A stretch of 14,018 nucleotides of DNA from assembly GCA_045575975.1 (NCBI GenBank), contig JAZNFO010000041.1, positions 1 to 14,018 on the forward strand, in the 5' to 3' direction. Made by a program: the position numbers and the translations under genes. Under the pieces are notes generated by a model that was not told where the DNA came from, made no database searches, and saw only the letters and a program-made list of their open reading frames with translations. The DNA comes from RGIG8709 sp045575975 (GTDB taxonomy: Bacteria > Bacillota > Clostridia > Monoglobales > Monoglobaceae). Below are positions 1 through 5,896 of the stretch, one piece after another; the stretch's first letter is position 1, and the number at the start of each line of letters is the position of its first letter.

Positions 1-45
1 AACAAAAAATAAGTATTTAAATATCGGAAAATAATGTTGAAAATA

Positions 46-74
46 TTGACATCACAAAAAAAACAATATATAAT
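46..74 (+). promoter_or_regulatory. sigma-A promoter of first rubrerythrin
   Basis: The -35 box TTGACA (46-51) and the -10 box TATAAT (69-74) are both perfect consensus and separated by 17 bp. The predicted transcript would start near 81 and give a leader of about 30 nt before the rubrerythrin start at 112. The ribosome-binding site is AGAGGGG at 98-104. Confidence 0.9.
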
Positions 75-79
75 GTGAT
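51..79. promoter_or_regulatory. inverted repeat framing the promoter (possible operator)
   Basis: ATCACA at 51-56 and TGTGAT at 74-79 are exact reverse complements, 17 bp apart. One half touches the last base of the -35 box and the other overlaps the last base of the -10 box. The layout suits a repressor site, but it matches neither the PerR nor the Rex consensus that I know, and a chance 6-bp repeat is possible. Confidence 0.3.
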
Positions 80-111
80 AAAGAAAACTTGTAAAATAGA
101 GGGGAAAAGAA

Positions 112-645
112 ATGAATTTAAAGGGTTCAAAAACAGAAAAAAACTTGTGGGAAGCATTTGCCGGAGAAAGCCAGGCAAGAAATAAATATACATATTTTGC
201 TTCTGTTGCAAAAAAAGAGGGCTATCAGCAAATAGCTGCTATTTTTGAAGAAACTGCAGCTAATGAGAAAGAACATGCAAAGCTTTGGTTTAAAGCTTTG
301 GGTGAACTTGGCGATACAGCGCAGAATCTTCTTCATGCTGCAGAGGGTGAAAACTATGAATGGACAGATATGTATGACCGTTTTGCTAAAGAAGCAGAAG
401 AGGAAGGCTTCACCGAGCTTGCTGCAAAATTTAAAATGGTTGCTGAAATCGAAAAGTCTCACGAAGAAAGATATCGTAAATTGTTAAATAATGTTGAAAT
501 GAAGGCTGTTTTTGAAAAGTCTGATTCAATAATGTGGGAGTGCCGCAACTGCGGACATCTTGTTATCAGCAAGAAAGCACCGGAAATCTGTCCTGTATGT
601 GCTCATCCGCAAAGTTTCTTTGAGGCAAGAAAAGAAAATTATTAA
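112..645 (+). CDS. rubrerythrin (diiron peroxidase, C-terminal rubredoxin)
   Basis: This 177-aa protein is a full-length rubrerythrin, the cytoplasmic NAD(P)H/rubredoxin-linked peroxidase that anaerobes use to reduce hydrogen peroxide to water. Residues 5-135 form the ferritin-like four-helix bundle; the visible diiron ligand motifs are E19, E52-x-x-H55 and E114-x-x-H117. Residues 142-170 are a rubredoxin-like Fe(SCys)4 domain with C144-x-x-C147 and C160-x-x-C163. The ATG start has an AGAGGGG ribosome-binding site 7 nt upstream and its own consensus promoter, so the gene appears monocistronic; the convergent hairpin downstream could end it. It is a close paralogue of the rubrerythrin at 12672-13331, which has an extra N-terminal cysteine domain that this one lacks. 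Family assignment is very secure; the natural electron donor is not visible. Confidence 0.96.
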   Translation: MNLKGSKTEKNLWEAFAGESQARNKYTYFASVAKKEGYQQIAAIFEETAANEKEHAKLWFKALGELGDTAQNLLHAAEGENYEWTDMYDRFAKEAEEEGFTELAAKFKMVAEIEKSHEERYRKLLNNVEMKAVFEKSDSIMWECRNCGHLVISKKAPEICPVCAHPQSFFEARKENY

Positions 646-653
646 TAAAAAGT

Positions 654-678
654 AAAAAGGACACCTTTTGGTGTCCTT
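654..678 (-). terminator. hairpin terminator (duplicate copy), usable in both directions
   Basis: AAGGACACC (657-665) pairs with GGTGTCCTT (670-678) around a TTTT loop. On the minus strand the hairpin is followed by a T run (658-654), so it is a proper intrinsic terminator for leftward transcripts. On the plus strand it follows the rubrerythrin stop by 11 nt but lacks a T tract, so termination there would be weaker. Confidence 0.7.
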
Positions 679-693
679 ATATAGTTGGTGGAT
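654..693. repeat. 40-bp direct repeat, copy 1 (tRNA tip plus terminator)
   Basis: This 40-bp stretch is identical to 831-870, offset by 177 bp. It contains the terminator hairpin, a short AT-rich linker, and the complement of the CCA end plus the last five bases of the tRNA (686-693 correspond to 863-870). Beyond 693 the similarity to the tRNA gene stops abruptly. Confidence 0.93.
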
Positions 694-830
694 ATTTAGA
701 CGAGGGTGTAACAAAACAATCCTGTGAATTGTTTTGTAGCACGAGAGTCCCTGCGAGCTGAAAGCGAGTTTAAAACGAAGCTTGAAGCCGTCCTGTCGAG
801 AGACAAGGAAAGATCCTTGTAGCTAAAATA
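694..830. other. hairpin-rich non-coding segment between the two repeats
   Basis: I see no plausible gene here. The segment holds a perfect 10-bp stem (711-720 with 728-737, 7-nt loop), a 7-bp stem (803-809 with 814-820, 4-nt loop) and a weaker GTC/GAC stem around 793-804. It is less AT-rich than its surroundings. It may be a structured RNA, an interspersed intergenic repeat unit, or the residue of something inserted at or deleted beside the tRNA. Its function is unknown. Confidence 0.5.
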
Positions 831-855
831 AAAAAGGACACCTTTTGGTGTCCTT
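830..855 (-). terminator. intrinsic terminator of the tRNA gene
   Basis: Read leftward from the tRNA, a 9-bp stem (847-855 with 834-842, 4-nt loop) is followed by a run of T (835-830). It begins 8 bp after the CCA end, which is the expected place for a single-tRNA transcription unit. Confidence 0.85.
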
Positions 856-870
856 ATATAGTTGGTGGAT
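831..870. repeat. 40-bp direct repeat, copy 2 (at the intact tRNA)
   Basis: Identical to 654-693. This copy is the functional context: its right end (863-870) is the CCA and acceptor-stem tip of the intact tRNA, and the rest is that tRNA's terminator. Confidence 0.93.
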
Positions 871-939
871 CTTCAGGGACTCGAACCCCGGACCGACCGG
901 TTATGAGCCGGTTGCTCTAACCAACTGAGCTAAAGATCC
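863..939 (-). tRNA. tRNA with CAU anticodon (elongator Met or Ile2)
   Basis: The minus strand folds into a complete cloverleaf: 7-bp acceptor stem GGATCTT/AAGATCC, D stem GCTC/GAGC, anticodon stem ACCGG/CCGGT with loop CTCATAA, 5-nt variable loop, T stem CGGGG/CCCTG with one G-U pair and loop TTCGAGT. The discriminator is A (866) and CCA is encoded (865-863). The anticodon CAU lies at 903-905. The acceptor stem is fully paired and there is no run of three G-C pairs in the anticodon stem, so it is not the initiator. Elongator methionine and the lysidine-modified isoleucine tRNA share this anticodon; the GGAxCTTTAGCTCAG-type 5' end recalls Firmicute CAU tRNAs of the Ile2 kind, but I cannot decide. 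Confidence 0.95.
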
Positions 940-955
940 GTAAATGTTTTTCTCT

Positions 956-981
956 AATTAAGAGACTTAATTAAGAGACTT
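956..981. repeat. two 13-bp tandem repeats in the tRNA leader
   Basis: The unit aattaagagactt occurs twice without a break (956-968 and 969-981). It lies between the tRNA -10 box and the tRNA 5' end, across the expected transcription start, and so makes up much of the precursor leader. It may be simple slippage. Confidence 0.85.
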
Positions 982-985
982 ATAT

Positions 986-1014
986 ATTATAATATACATA
1001 ATAAAATTTGTCAA
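986..1014 (-). promoter_or_regulatory. sigma-A promoter of the tRNA
   Basis: On the minus strand a perfect -35 TTGACA (1014-1009) and a perfect -10 TATAAT (991-986) are separated by 17 bp. The start would fall near 979, giving a 5' leader of about 40 nt to be removed by RNase P. Confidence 0.9.
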
Positions 1015-1050
1015 CAACTTTTTTAAAAAATTTATTATAACAGTGCAAAA

Positions 1051-1067
1051 TGTAACCTATTTGTAAC
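1051..1067 (+). promoter_or_regulatory. WalR (YycF)-type box
   Basis: TGTAAC (1051-1056), five bases, then TGTAAC (1062-1067). This fits the published WalR consensus TGTWAH-N5-TGTWAH at every defined position. It lies 17 bp upstream of the -35 box of a secreted NlpC/P60 hydrolase gene, the class of target WalR activates in Bacillus subtilis. The match is seen directly; binding is inferred. Confidence 0.6.
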
Positions 1068-1084
1068 ATAAATTTAAAAATTAT

Positions 1085-1113
1085 TTGACAAACAGGGAAT
1101 TTTATAGTATAAT
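1085..1113 (+). promoter_or_regulatory. sigma-A promoter of the NlpC/P60 gene
   Basis: Perfect -35 TTGACA (1085-1090) and perfect -10 TATAAT (1108-1113) with a 17-bp spacer. The transcript would start near 1120 and carry a leader of about 58 nt before the GTG start. Confidence 0.9.
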
Positions 1114-1177
1114 AAGTGTGTAATTTTGATAAAAGAGGTGTATTTAAAAACAAGAAAGGTACATAGGAGGTAATAAA

Positions 1178-1870
1178 GTGATAAAGACTAAATTAGTCAA
1201 GTTAGTTATATTTGTGCTTACTTTTGTGATAATTGCATCATCCTTTTGCATAATACACGCGGAGGAGGATATATATAGAATTGTAAAGGCAACTTCTCTC
1301 AATATAAGATCAGAAGCATCGACTGCTTCATCTGTTGTGGGACAAGTTCCATATGCCGGCAAGGTTAAGATTTTGTGGCTCGAGCCTGAATGGGCAAGAA
1401 TTACATATAACGGAACAGAAGGATATGTTTCAAGACAATATTTAGTTGTTCCGTCTCAGTTTGTTGATAATCTTCCATCAAGAAGTGCGGCGATTTCTTC
1501 AAAAGGACAAGCTGTTGTTGAACTTGCAAAAAAATATCTTGGAACACCGTATTTGTATGGCGGTTCTTCTCCGAGAGGATTTGACTGTAGTGGCTTTGTT
1601 TATTACATATATAAACAGTTTGGTGTTACTCTTAACCGTGTTGCAAACGACCAGATGGTTAATGGAAAATGGGTTCCTACAAGTGAAATGAGACCCGGTG
1701 ATATTATTGGATTTAAAAACAGCAGTGGATATGTTAATCATGTTGGCATATATGTTGGCGGGGGTATGATGATTCATTCTCCTCAGTCTGGCGAAACAGT
1801 TCGATTTGAAAGTGTTACAACAGGAAATTATTCATTGAGAATTGCTGCAGTAAGACGAATATTTAATTAG
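1178..1870 (+). CDS. secreted SH3b-NlpC/P60 peptidoglycan endopeptidase
   Basis: This 230-aa exported protein should cleave stem peptides of peptidoglycan as a gamma-D-glutamyl/L-diamino acid endopeptidase. Residues 1-28 are a signal peptide: basic start, hydrophobic core, likely cleavage after IIHA. Residues 31-92 form a bacterial SH3 domain expected to bind the wall, and residues 108-230 an NlpC/P60 papain-like domain. The catalytic triad is visible as C137 (in FDCSGF), H188 (in NHVGIY) and H200 (in MIHS). The GTG start is favoured by AGGAGG at 1165-1170 and by the complete signal peptide that follows. The gene has its own promoter, a WalR-like box upstream, and a strong terminator 6 nt after the stop, so it is a single-gene unit. 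Wall growth, separation or turnover is the likely role; the exact bond cut is not visible. Confidence 0.93.
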   Translation: MIKTKLVKLVIFVLTFVIIASSFCIIHAEEDIYRIVKATSLNIRSEASTASSVVGQVPYAGKVKILWLEPEWARITYNGTEGYVSRQYLVVPSQFVDNLPSRSAAISSKGQAVVELAKKYLGTPYLYGGSSPRGFDCSGFVYYIYKQFGVTLNRVANDQMVNGKWVPTSEMRPGDIIGFKNSSGYVNHVGIYVGGGMMIHSPQSGETVRFESVTTGNYSLRIAAVRRIFN

Positions 1871-1876
1871 AAATAG

Positions 1877-1902
1877 AAAAGACGCCTTTGGGCGTCTTTT
1901 TT
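1877..1902 (+). terminator. intrinsic terminator after the NlpC/P60 gene
   Basis: AAAAGACGCC (1877-1886) pairs with GGCGTCTTTT (1891-1900) around a TTTG loop and runs into six T. It ends only 16 bp before the next start codon, so it also sits in the upstream region of the metallo-hydrolase/holA pair and could act there as an attenuator. Confidence 0.92.
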
Positions 1903-1918
1903 GAAAATAGGATTAGTT

Positions 1919-2839
1919 ATGGAAGAGAAATTTAAACTTAATTACACATTAAGGTTTATTATTTTGTGTATTTTTGCTGTGATACTGTCTCTCTTAGCAA
2001 TAAGCAGTTGTTTTGAAGCAGAAGGAAATGATTTTGAAATAACTTTTATTGATGTTGGACAAGGGGATTGTGCATATATAAAAACACCGGCTGGATATAG
2101 AATTCTGGTTGACGGCGGAGACGAGGGGTCATATGAAAAATATATAAAGCCATTTCTTGCAAGAAAAAGAATTAAACATATCAATGCAGTTATTTTGAGC
2201 CACTTTCATTCAGACCATGCGTCTGGTATAATGGAAATGCTTGAAGATAATATGAGGGTTGATGTTTTGTATGCACCTTATGATTACGGAAATAAATATC
2301 TTTTTGAAGATAAGATTAAAAAAATTTGCAAAGATATGAATATAAATGTAGTAGAATCACGAATAGGTGATGTTATATTTGATAATGAGGAAGTTTTTAT
2401 AAAAGCCTGGTTTCCAAGCTATTATCAGTATGATAACACAAAGAAGAATTATAACGAAAACAATGATTCTCTGGTTTTCACAGTTGATTATAACGGTGTC
2501 AGAACGCTGTTTACAGGAGATATAGAGGAAGATGTTGAAAAGACAATCTTTGATAATATGGACCTTGATTCACACATTCTCAAAGTTGCACATCATGGTT
2601 CAAAAACATCATCATGTGATTTGTTTCTTGATGTTGTTACGCCTCAGTATGCAGTGATTTCTTGCGGGAAAAATAACAGAGAGGGTTTTCCTCATATAGA
2701 TGTTCTGAAAGGATTGAAAAAGTATAACACAGAAATTTTGAGAACTGATTTAAAAGGTGATATTACATTTATTATTGATGAAAACGGTTCTATAAATGTT
2801 AAAACTTCAAGGCAGGAGGTGGCAGGATATGGATATTAA
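1919..2839 (+). CDS. ComEC/Rec2-type MBL-fold hydrolase, membrane-anchored
   Basis: This 306-aa protein matches the C-terminal metallo-beta-lactamase domain of the competence protein ComEC and related stand-alone hydrolases. Residues 11-30 are one hydrophobic segment ending in ISS-C31, which fits a lipobox, so it is likely a lipoprotein or N-anchored with the enzyme outside the cell. Metal motifs are present: FIDVGQGD (43-50), H95-F-H97-S-D99-H100, T199-G-D201 and A224-H-H-G-S. The ComEC membrane channel and OB domains are absent. I start at ATG 1919, with AGGA 6 nt upstream; a TTG at 1901 is in frame but lies in the terminator T tract. It overlaps holA by 11 bp, echoing the comEC-holA order of Bacillus subtilis. 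A nuclease or phosphodiesterase activity is inferred from the family, not proven. Confidence 0.85.
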   Translation: MEEKFKLNYTLRFIILCIFAVILSLLAISSCFEAEGNDFEITFIDVGQGDCAYIKTPAGYRILVDGGDEGSYEKYIKPFLARKRIKHINAVILSHFHSDHASGIMEMLEDNMRVDVLYAPYDYGNKYLFEDKIKKICKDMNINVVESRIGDVIFDNEEVFIKAWFPSYYQYDNTKKNYNENNDSLVFTVDYNGVRTLFTGDIEEDVEKTIFDNMDLDSHILKVAHHGSKTSSCDLFLDVVTPQYAVISCGKNNREGFPHIDVLKGLKKYNTEILRTDLKGDITFIIDENGSINVKTSRQEVAGYGY

Positions 2840-3842
2840 AACACTTGACAGCGAAATAAAAAAAGGAGAATTAAAAAGAGTTTACTTTTTTTATGGTCCT
2901 GAAAACTTTTTGATAGAAAACAAGATTAATTCAATAAAAAAAAGAATTATCCCTCAGGAATTTGAAACTGTTGGTTGTTCGAAGTTTGAGGGTAAGGATG
3001 CTGATATAAAAGAATTTATTGAAGAGTGTGACATTCTTCCCTTTGTAACGGAGAAAAAGATTGTTGTAGTAAAAAATACGGGATGGTTTAATAATACTAA
3101 TACAAATGACTATAAGATACTTAAAGAGTATATTGAGAATATTCCTGAATATATTTATGTTATTTTTGTTGAGGAAAAATTCGATAAGAAAAAAGAAAAA
3201 AATATAGAGTTTTTAGAAAAGTTCGGCGGAGTCGTATTCTTTGATATATTGACAGTTAATCAGCTGACGGTGTGGGTTGATAAAATGTTCTCTGAAACCG
3301 GGAAAAGTGTTTCCCCTGCAGATATTTCGTTTATAATAAATGCGTGCAGTCAGTCTATGTCCCGTATTTTCAGTGAAGTAAATAAACTTATATTATTTTC
3401 GGGTGATAACAGTAAAATCAGGCGGGAAGATATAGAGGCCCTGGTTGTTAAAACCAGTGAATATAAGGTATATGAAATGTTTGACGATATTGTAAACCAA
3501 AACAGACAAAAGGCAACCGAAAAGCTTTTAAATCTCCTGGAAAGCGGAGAAAAACCTACAGTTGTTATTTCAAGTGTTTCTGGAAAACTTTATGAATTAT
3601 TGCTTGTAAAGCTTATGTACAGTGACAGAGCAACAAGTAAAGAGATTTCCGCATATCTCGATTTTCCAAGACCTGATTTTGTTATAAATAAAATGATTGC
3701 ACAAAGTAAAAAATTTGGGGAGCCATATCTAAAAAGGATGATAAAAAAAGGCATAGAGTATGACAGAAAGATAAAAAGTGGGAGAATTTCAGGGGAAAAA
3801 GCGACTGAAATGTATATTATGGAGCTTATAAAAATGGATTAG
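2829..3842 (+). CDS. holA: DNA polymerase III subunit delta
   Basis: This 337-aa protein is the delta subunit of the clamp loader; it opens the beta sliding clamp so that the loader can place it on primed DNA. Residues 19-30 carry the family's N-terminal signature YFFYGPENFLIE, a degenerate nucleotide-binding loop, followed by an AAA+-like fold and, from about residue 215, the helical C-terminal collar domain. Length agrees with the family, which is usually about 330-350 aa. The ATG at 2829 is chosen because AGGAGG lies at 2814-2819; an in-frame ATG at 2796 would extend the protein by 11 residues into the preceding gene without a better ribosome site. It is translationally coupled to the MBL-fold gene by overlap. 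No terminator separates it from the promoter of the next gene. Confidence 0.9.
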   Translation: MDIKTLDSEIKKGELKRVYFFYGPENFLIENKINSIKKRIIPQEFETVGCSKFEGKDADIKEFIEECDILPFVTEKKIVVVKNTGWFNNTNTNDYKILKEYIENIPEYIYVIFVEEKFDKKKEKNIEFLEKFGGVVFFDILTVNQLTVWVDKMFSETGKSVSPADISFIINACSQSMSRIFSEVNKLILFSGDNSKIRREDIEALVVKTSEYKVYEMFDDIVNQNRQKATEKLLNLLESGEKPTVVISSVSGKLYELLLVKLMYSDRATSKEISAYLDFPRPDFVINKMIAQSKKFGEPYLKRMIKKGIEYDRKIKSGRISGEKATEMYIMELIKMD

Positions 3843-3847
3843 AAGAC

Positions 3848-3875
3848 TTGAAATTAAATTTCTTTTTGGTATAAT
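3848..3875 (+). promoter_or_regulatory. extended -10 sigma-A promoter of the topoisomerase run
   Basis: The -35 TTGAAA (3848-3853) and perfect -10 TATAAT (3870-3875) are 16 bp apart, with an extended TG motif (3867-3868) before the -10. It starts 5 bp after the holA stop and would give a leader of about 26 nt, with ribosome site GGAGG at 3894-3898. Confidence 0.85.
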
Positions 3876-3907
3876 ATTCTTAAGATAAAAAACGGAGGTT
3901 ATTATAA

Positions 3908-5887
3908 ATGTGTGCAAAGAAATATGATGATGACAGCATTGTATCTTTAAAGGGTGCTGACCGTGTCAGAAAAAGACCGGCAGTTATATTTGGCTCTGAT
4001 GGATTAGAAGGCTGTCAGCACTCTGTTTTTGAAATATTATCAAACTCAATTGACGAATCAAGAGAAGGTTTTGGTAAGGTTATAACCGTTAGAAGATATC
4101 TTGATAACTCAATTCTTGTTGAAGATATGGGACGAGGAATCCCTGTTGACTTTAATGCAAGGGAAAACAGGTTTAACTGGGAACTTGTATTTTGTGAAAT
4201 GTATGCAGGGGGGAAATATAAGAATAATTCTGGGGAAAACTATGAATTCAGCCTTGGATTAAATGGTCTTGGTGCCTGCGCAACACAGTATAGCTCCGAA
4301 TATATGGATGTTGAAATTTTAAGAGATGGATTTAAATATAATCTTCACTTTGAAAAGGGTGAAAATATAGGCGGACTTGAAAAACAGGAGTTCAGACACA
4401 GACACACAGGAACAAAAATAAAGTGGAAACCTGATATTGATGTATTTACAGATATTAATATTCCTGTGGAATTTTTTCAGAATGTTTTGAAAAAGCAGGC
4501 CGTTGTCAACTCAGGTGTAAAGTTTTTACTTTATAACGAAACAGAAAAAGGTAAGTTTGAAGAATTTGAGTATCTTTATGATAACGGTATAACAGATTAT
4601 GTAAAAGAAATTTCGGAGGAAAAGGAAAAAACTCAGATTCATTATATGGAGGCAGAGCGCAGAGGCCGTGACAGAGAAGATAAAGAAGAATATAAAGTTA
4701 AAATGAGCTTTGCATTCTGTTTCAATAATGATGTTAATATAATTGAATATTATCACAATTCAAGTTTTCTGGAATATGGCGGAGCACCTGATAAGGCTGT
4801 CAGAAATGCTTTTACCTACGCAATTGATAAATATATAAAAGCTACCAATAAATATACAAAAAATGAATCAAAGATTTTATTTGTTGATATTCAGGATAGC
4901 CTGGTTCTGGTAAGCAATTCTTTTTCAACCTTAACAAGCTATGAAAACCAGACAAAAAAATCTATAACAAATAAGTTTATTCAGGATGCAATGACTGAGT
5001 TTCTGCGTGAACAGCTTGATATTTATTTTATTGAAAATAAAATGGATGCAGAGCGTATAGCAGAACAAGTTTTACTTAATAAGAGAAGCCGTGAAACTGC
5101 AGAAAAAACAAGAACAAATATAAAGAAAAAGCTTGACGGCAAAATGGATGCCACAAACAGAGTAAAAAAATTCGTTGACTGCAGAAGCAAGGATATAGAA
5201 AAAAGAGAAGTCTATATAGTTGAGGGTGATTCTGCCCTTGGCGCATGTAAGCTTGGCAGAGACAGTGAATTTCAGGCTATAATGGCTATCCGCGGTAAGA
5301 TTCTTAACTGTCTTAAAGCGGATTATGAAAGAATTTTCAAAAGTGATGTTATTATTGATTTATTAAAGGTTTTAGGTTGCGGTGTTGAAATAAAAACCAA
5401 ACACAATAAGGAGCTTAACTCCTTTGATCTTAATAATTTAAGGTGGAATAAGATTATTATCTGTACTGATGCCGATGTTGACGGATTTCAGATAAGAACC
5501 CTTGTTCTTACAATGATATACAGGCTTGCTCCAACACTTATTGATGAGGGATATGTTTATATAGCTGAGTCTCCTCTTTATGAAATCACTGCAAAAAATA
5601 AAACATATTTTGCATATGATGAAAAGGAGAAAACTGAAATTATAGCAAAGCTTGAAGGTTCAAAATACACTATCCAGAGAAGCAAAGGTCTTGGTGAAAA
5701 TCAGCCTGAGATGATGTGGGAAACAACAATGAATCCCGAAACAAGAAGACTAATTAAGGTTCTTCCTGAAGATGCGGAAAAAACTCAGGAGGTTTTTGAA
5801 CTTCTTCTTGGAGATAACTTAACAGGCAGAAAAGAACATATTGCAGAAAACGGCTATAAATATATTGATTTCACGGATGTTATGTAA
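3908..5887 (+). CDS. type IIA topoisomerase B subunit, divergent ParE/GyrB family
   Basis: This 659-aa protein is the ATPase/toprim half of a type IIA topoisomerase, expected to pair with the A subunit at 7766-9970. The GHKL ATPase keeps E42 and N46 (in FEILSNSIDE), D73 (in EDMGRGIP), the lid glycines at 117-122 and the transducer QTK loop (348-350). The toprim domain keeps E439-G-D441 and D521-A-D523-V-D525, and the conserved KGLGE is at 593-597. Several usually invariant stretches differ: EGDSAGGSAK becomes EGDSALGACK, the lid GLHGVGA becomes GLNGLGA, and SHIRT becomes FQIRT. It is therefore a divergent paralogue rather than the housekeeping GyrB. The length is like ParE, with no GyrB-type insert. 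Topoisomerase IV-like decatenation is the best guess; substrate preference cannot be read from sequence. Confidence 0.88.
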   Translation: MCAKKYDDDSIVSLKGADRVRKRPAVIFGSDGLEGCQHSVFEILSNSIDESREGFGKVITVRRYLDNSILVEDMGRGIPVDFNARENRFNWELVFCEMYAGGKYKNNSGENYEFSLGLNGLGACATQYSSEYMDVEILRDGFKYNLHFEKGENIGGLEKQEFRHRHTGTKIKWKPDIDVFTDINIPVEFFQNVLKKQAVVNSGVKFLLYNETEKGKFEEFEYLYDNGITDYVKEISEEKEKTQIHYMEAERRGRDREDKEEYKVKMSFAFCFNNDVNIIEYYHNSSFLEYGGAPDKAVRNAFTYAIDKYIKATNKYTKNESKILFVDIQDSLVLVSNSFSTLTSYENQTKKSITNKFIQDAMTEFLREQLDIYFIENKMDAERIAEQVLLNKRSRETAEKTRTNIKKKLDGKMDATNRVKKFVDCRSKDIEKREVYIVEGDSALGACKLGRDSEFQAIMAIRGKILNCLKADYERIFKSDVIIDLLKVLGCGVEIKTKHNKELNSFDLNNLRWNKIIICTDADVDGFQIRTLVLTMIYRLAPTLIDEGYVYIAESPLYEITAKNKTYFAYDEKEKTEIIAKLEGSKYTIQRSKGLGENQPEMMWETTMNPETRRLIKVLPEDAEKTQEVFELLLGDNLTGRKEHIAENGYKYIDFTDVM

Positions 5888-5896
5888 ATTTTTGAG

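Noticed and set aside
51..79. PerR or CRP-type operator at the first rubrerythrin
   Set aside because: The PerR consensus fails in its right half, and the CRP-like half-sites are in inverted order with a 17-bp gap.
127..462. Antisense frames over both rubrerythrins and other genes
   Set aside because: They are cysteine- and phenylalanine-rich shadows of strong coding genes on the other strand, with no ribosome sites or recognisable domains.
694..830. A second, decayed tRNA upstream of the duplicated CCA
   Set aside because: Apart from the repeat itself and a stray GGATCTTT at 809-816 (minus strand), no T arm, D arm or anticodon arm can be aligned with the intact tRNA.
1901..1918. TTG start at 1901 for the MBL-fold gene
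   Set aside because: It lies in the terminator T tract with no ribosome site; ATG 1919 has AGGA at proper distance and begins a normal signal sequence.
2796..2828. Earlier ATG (2796) for holA
   Set aside because: It adds 11 residues outside the family's usual N-terminus and lacks a ribosome site, whereas ATG 2829 has AGGAGG 9 nt upstream.
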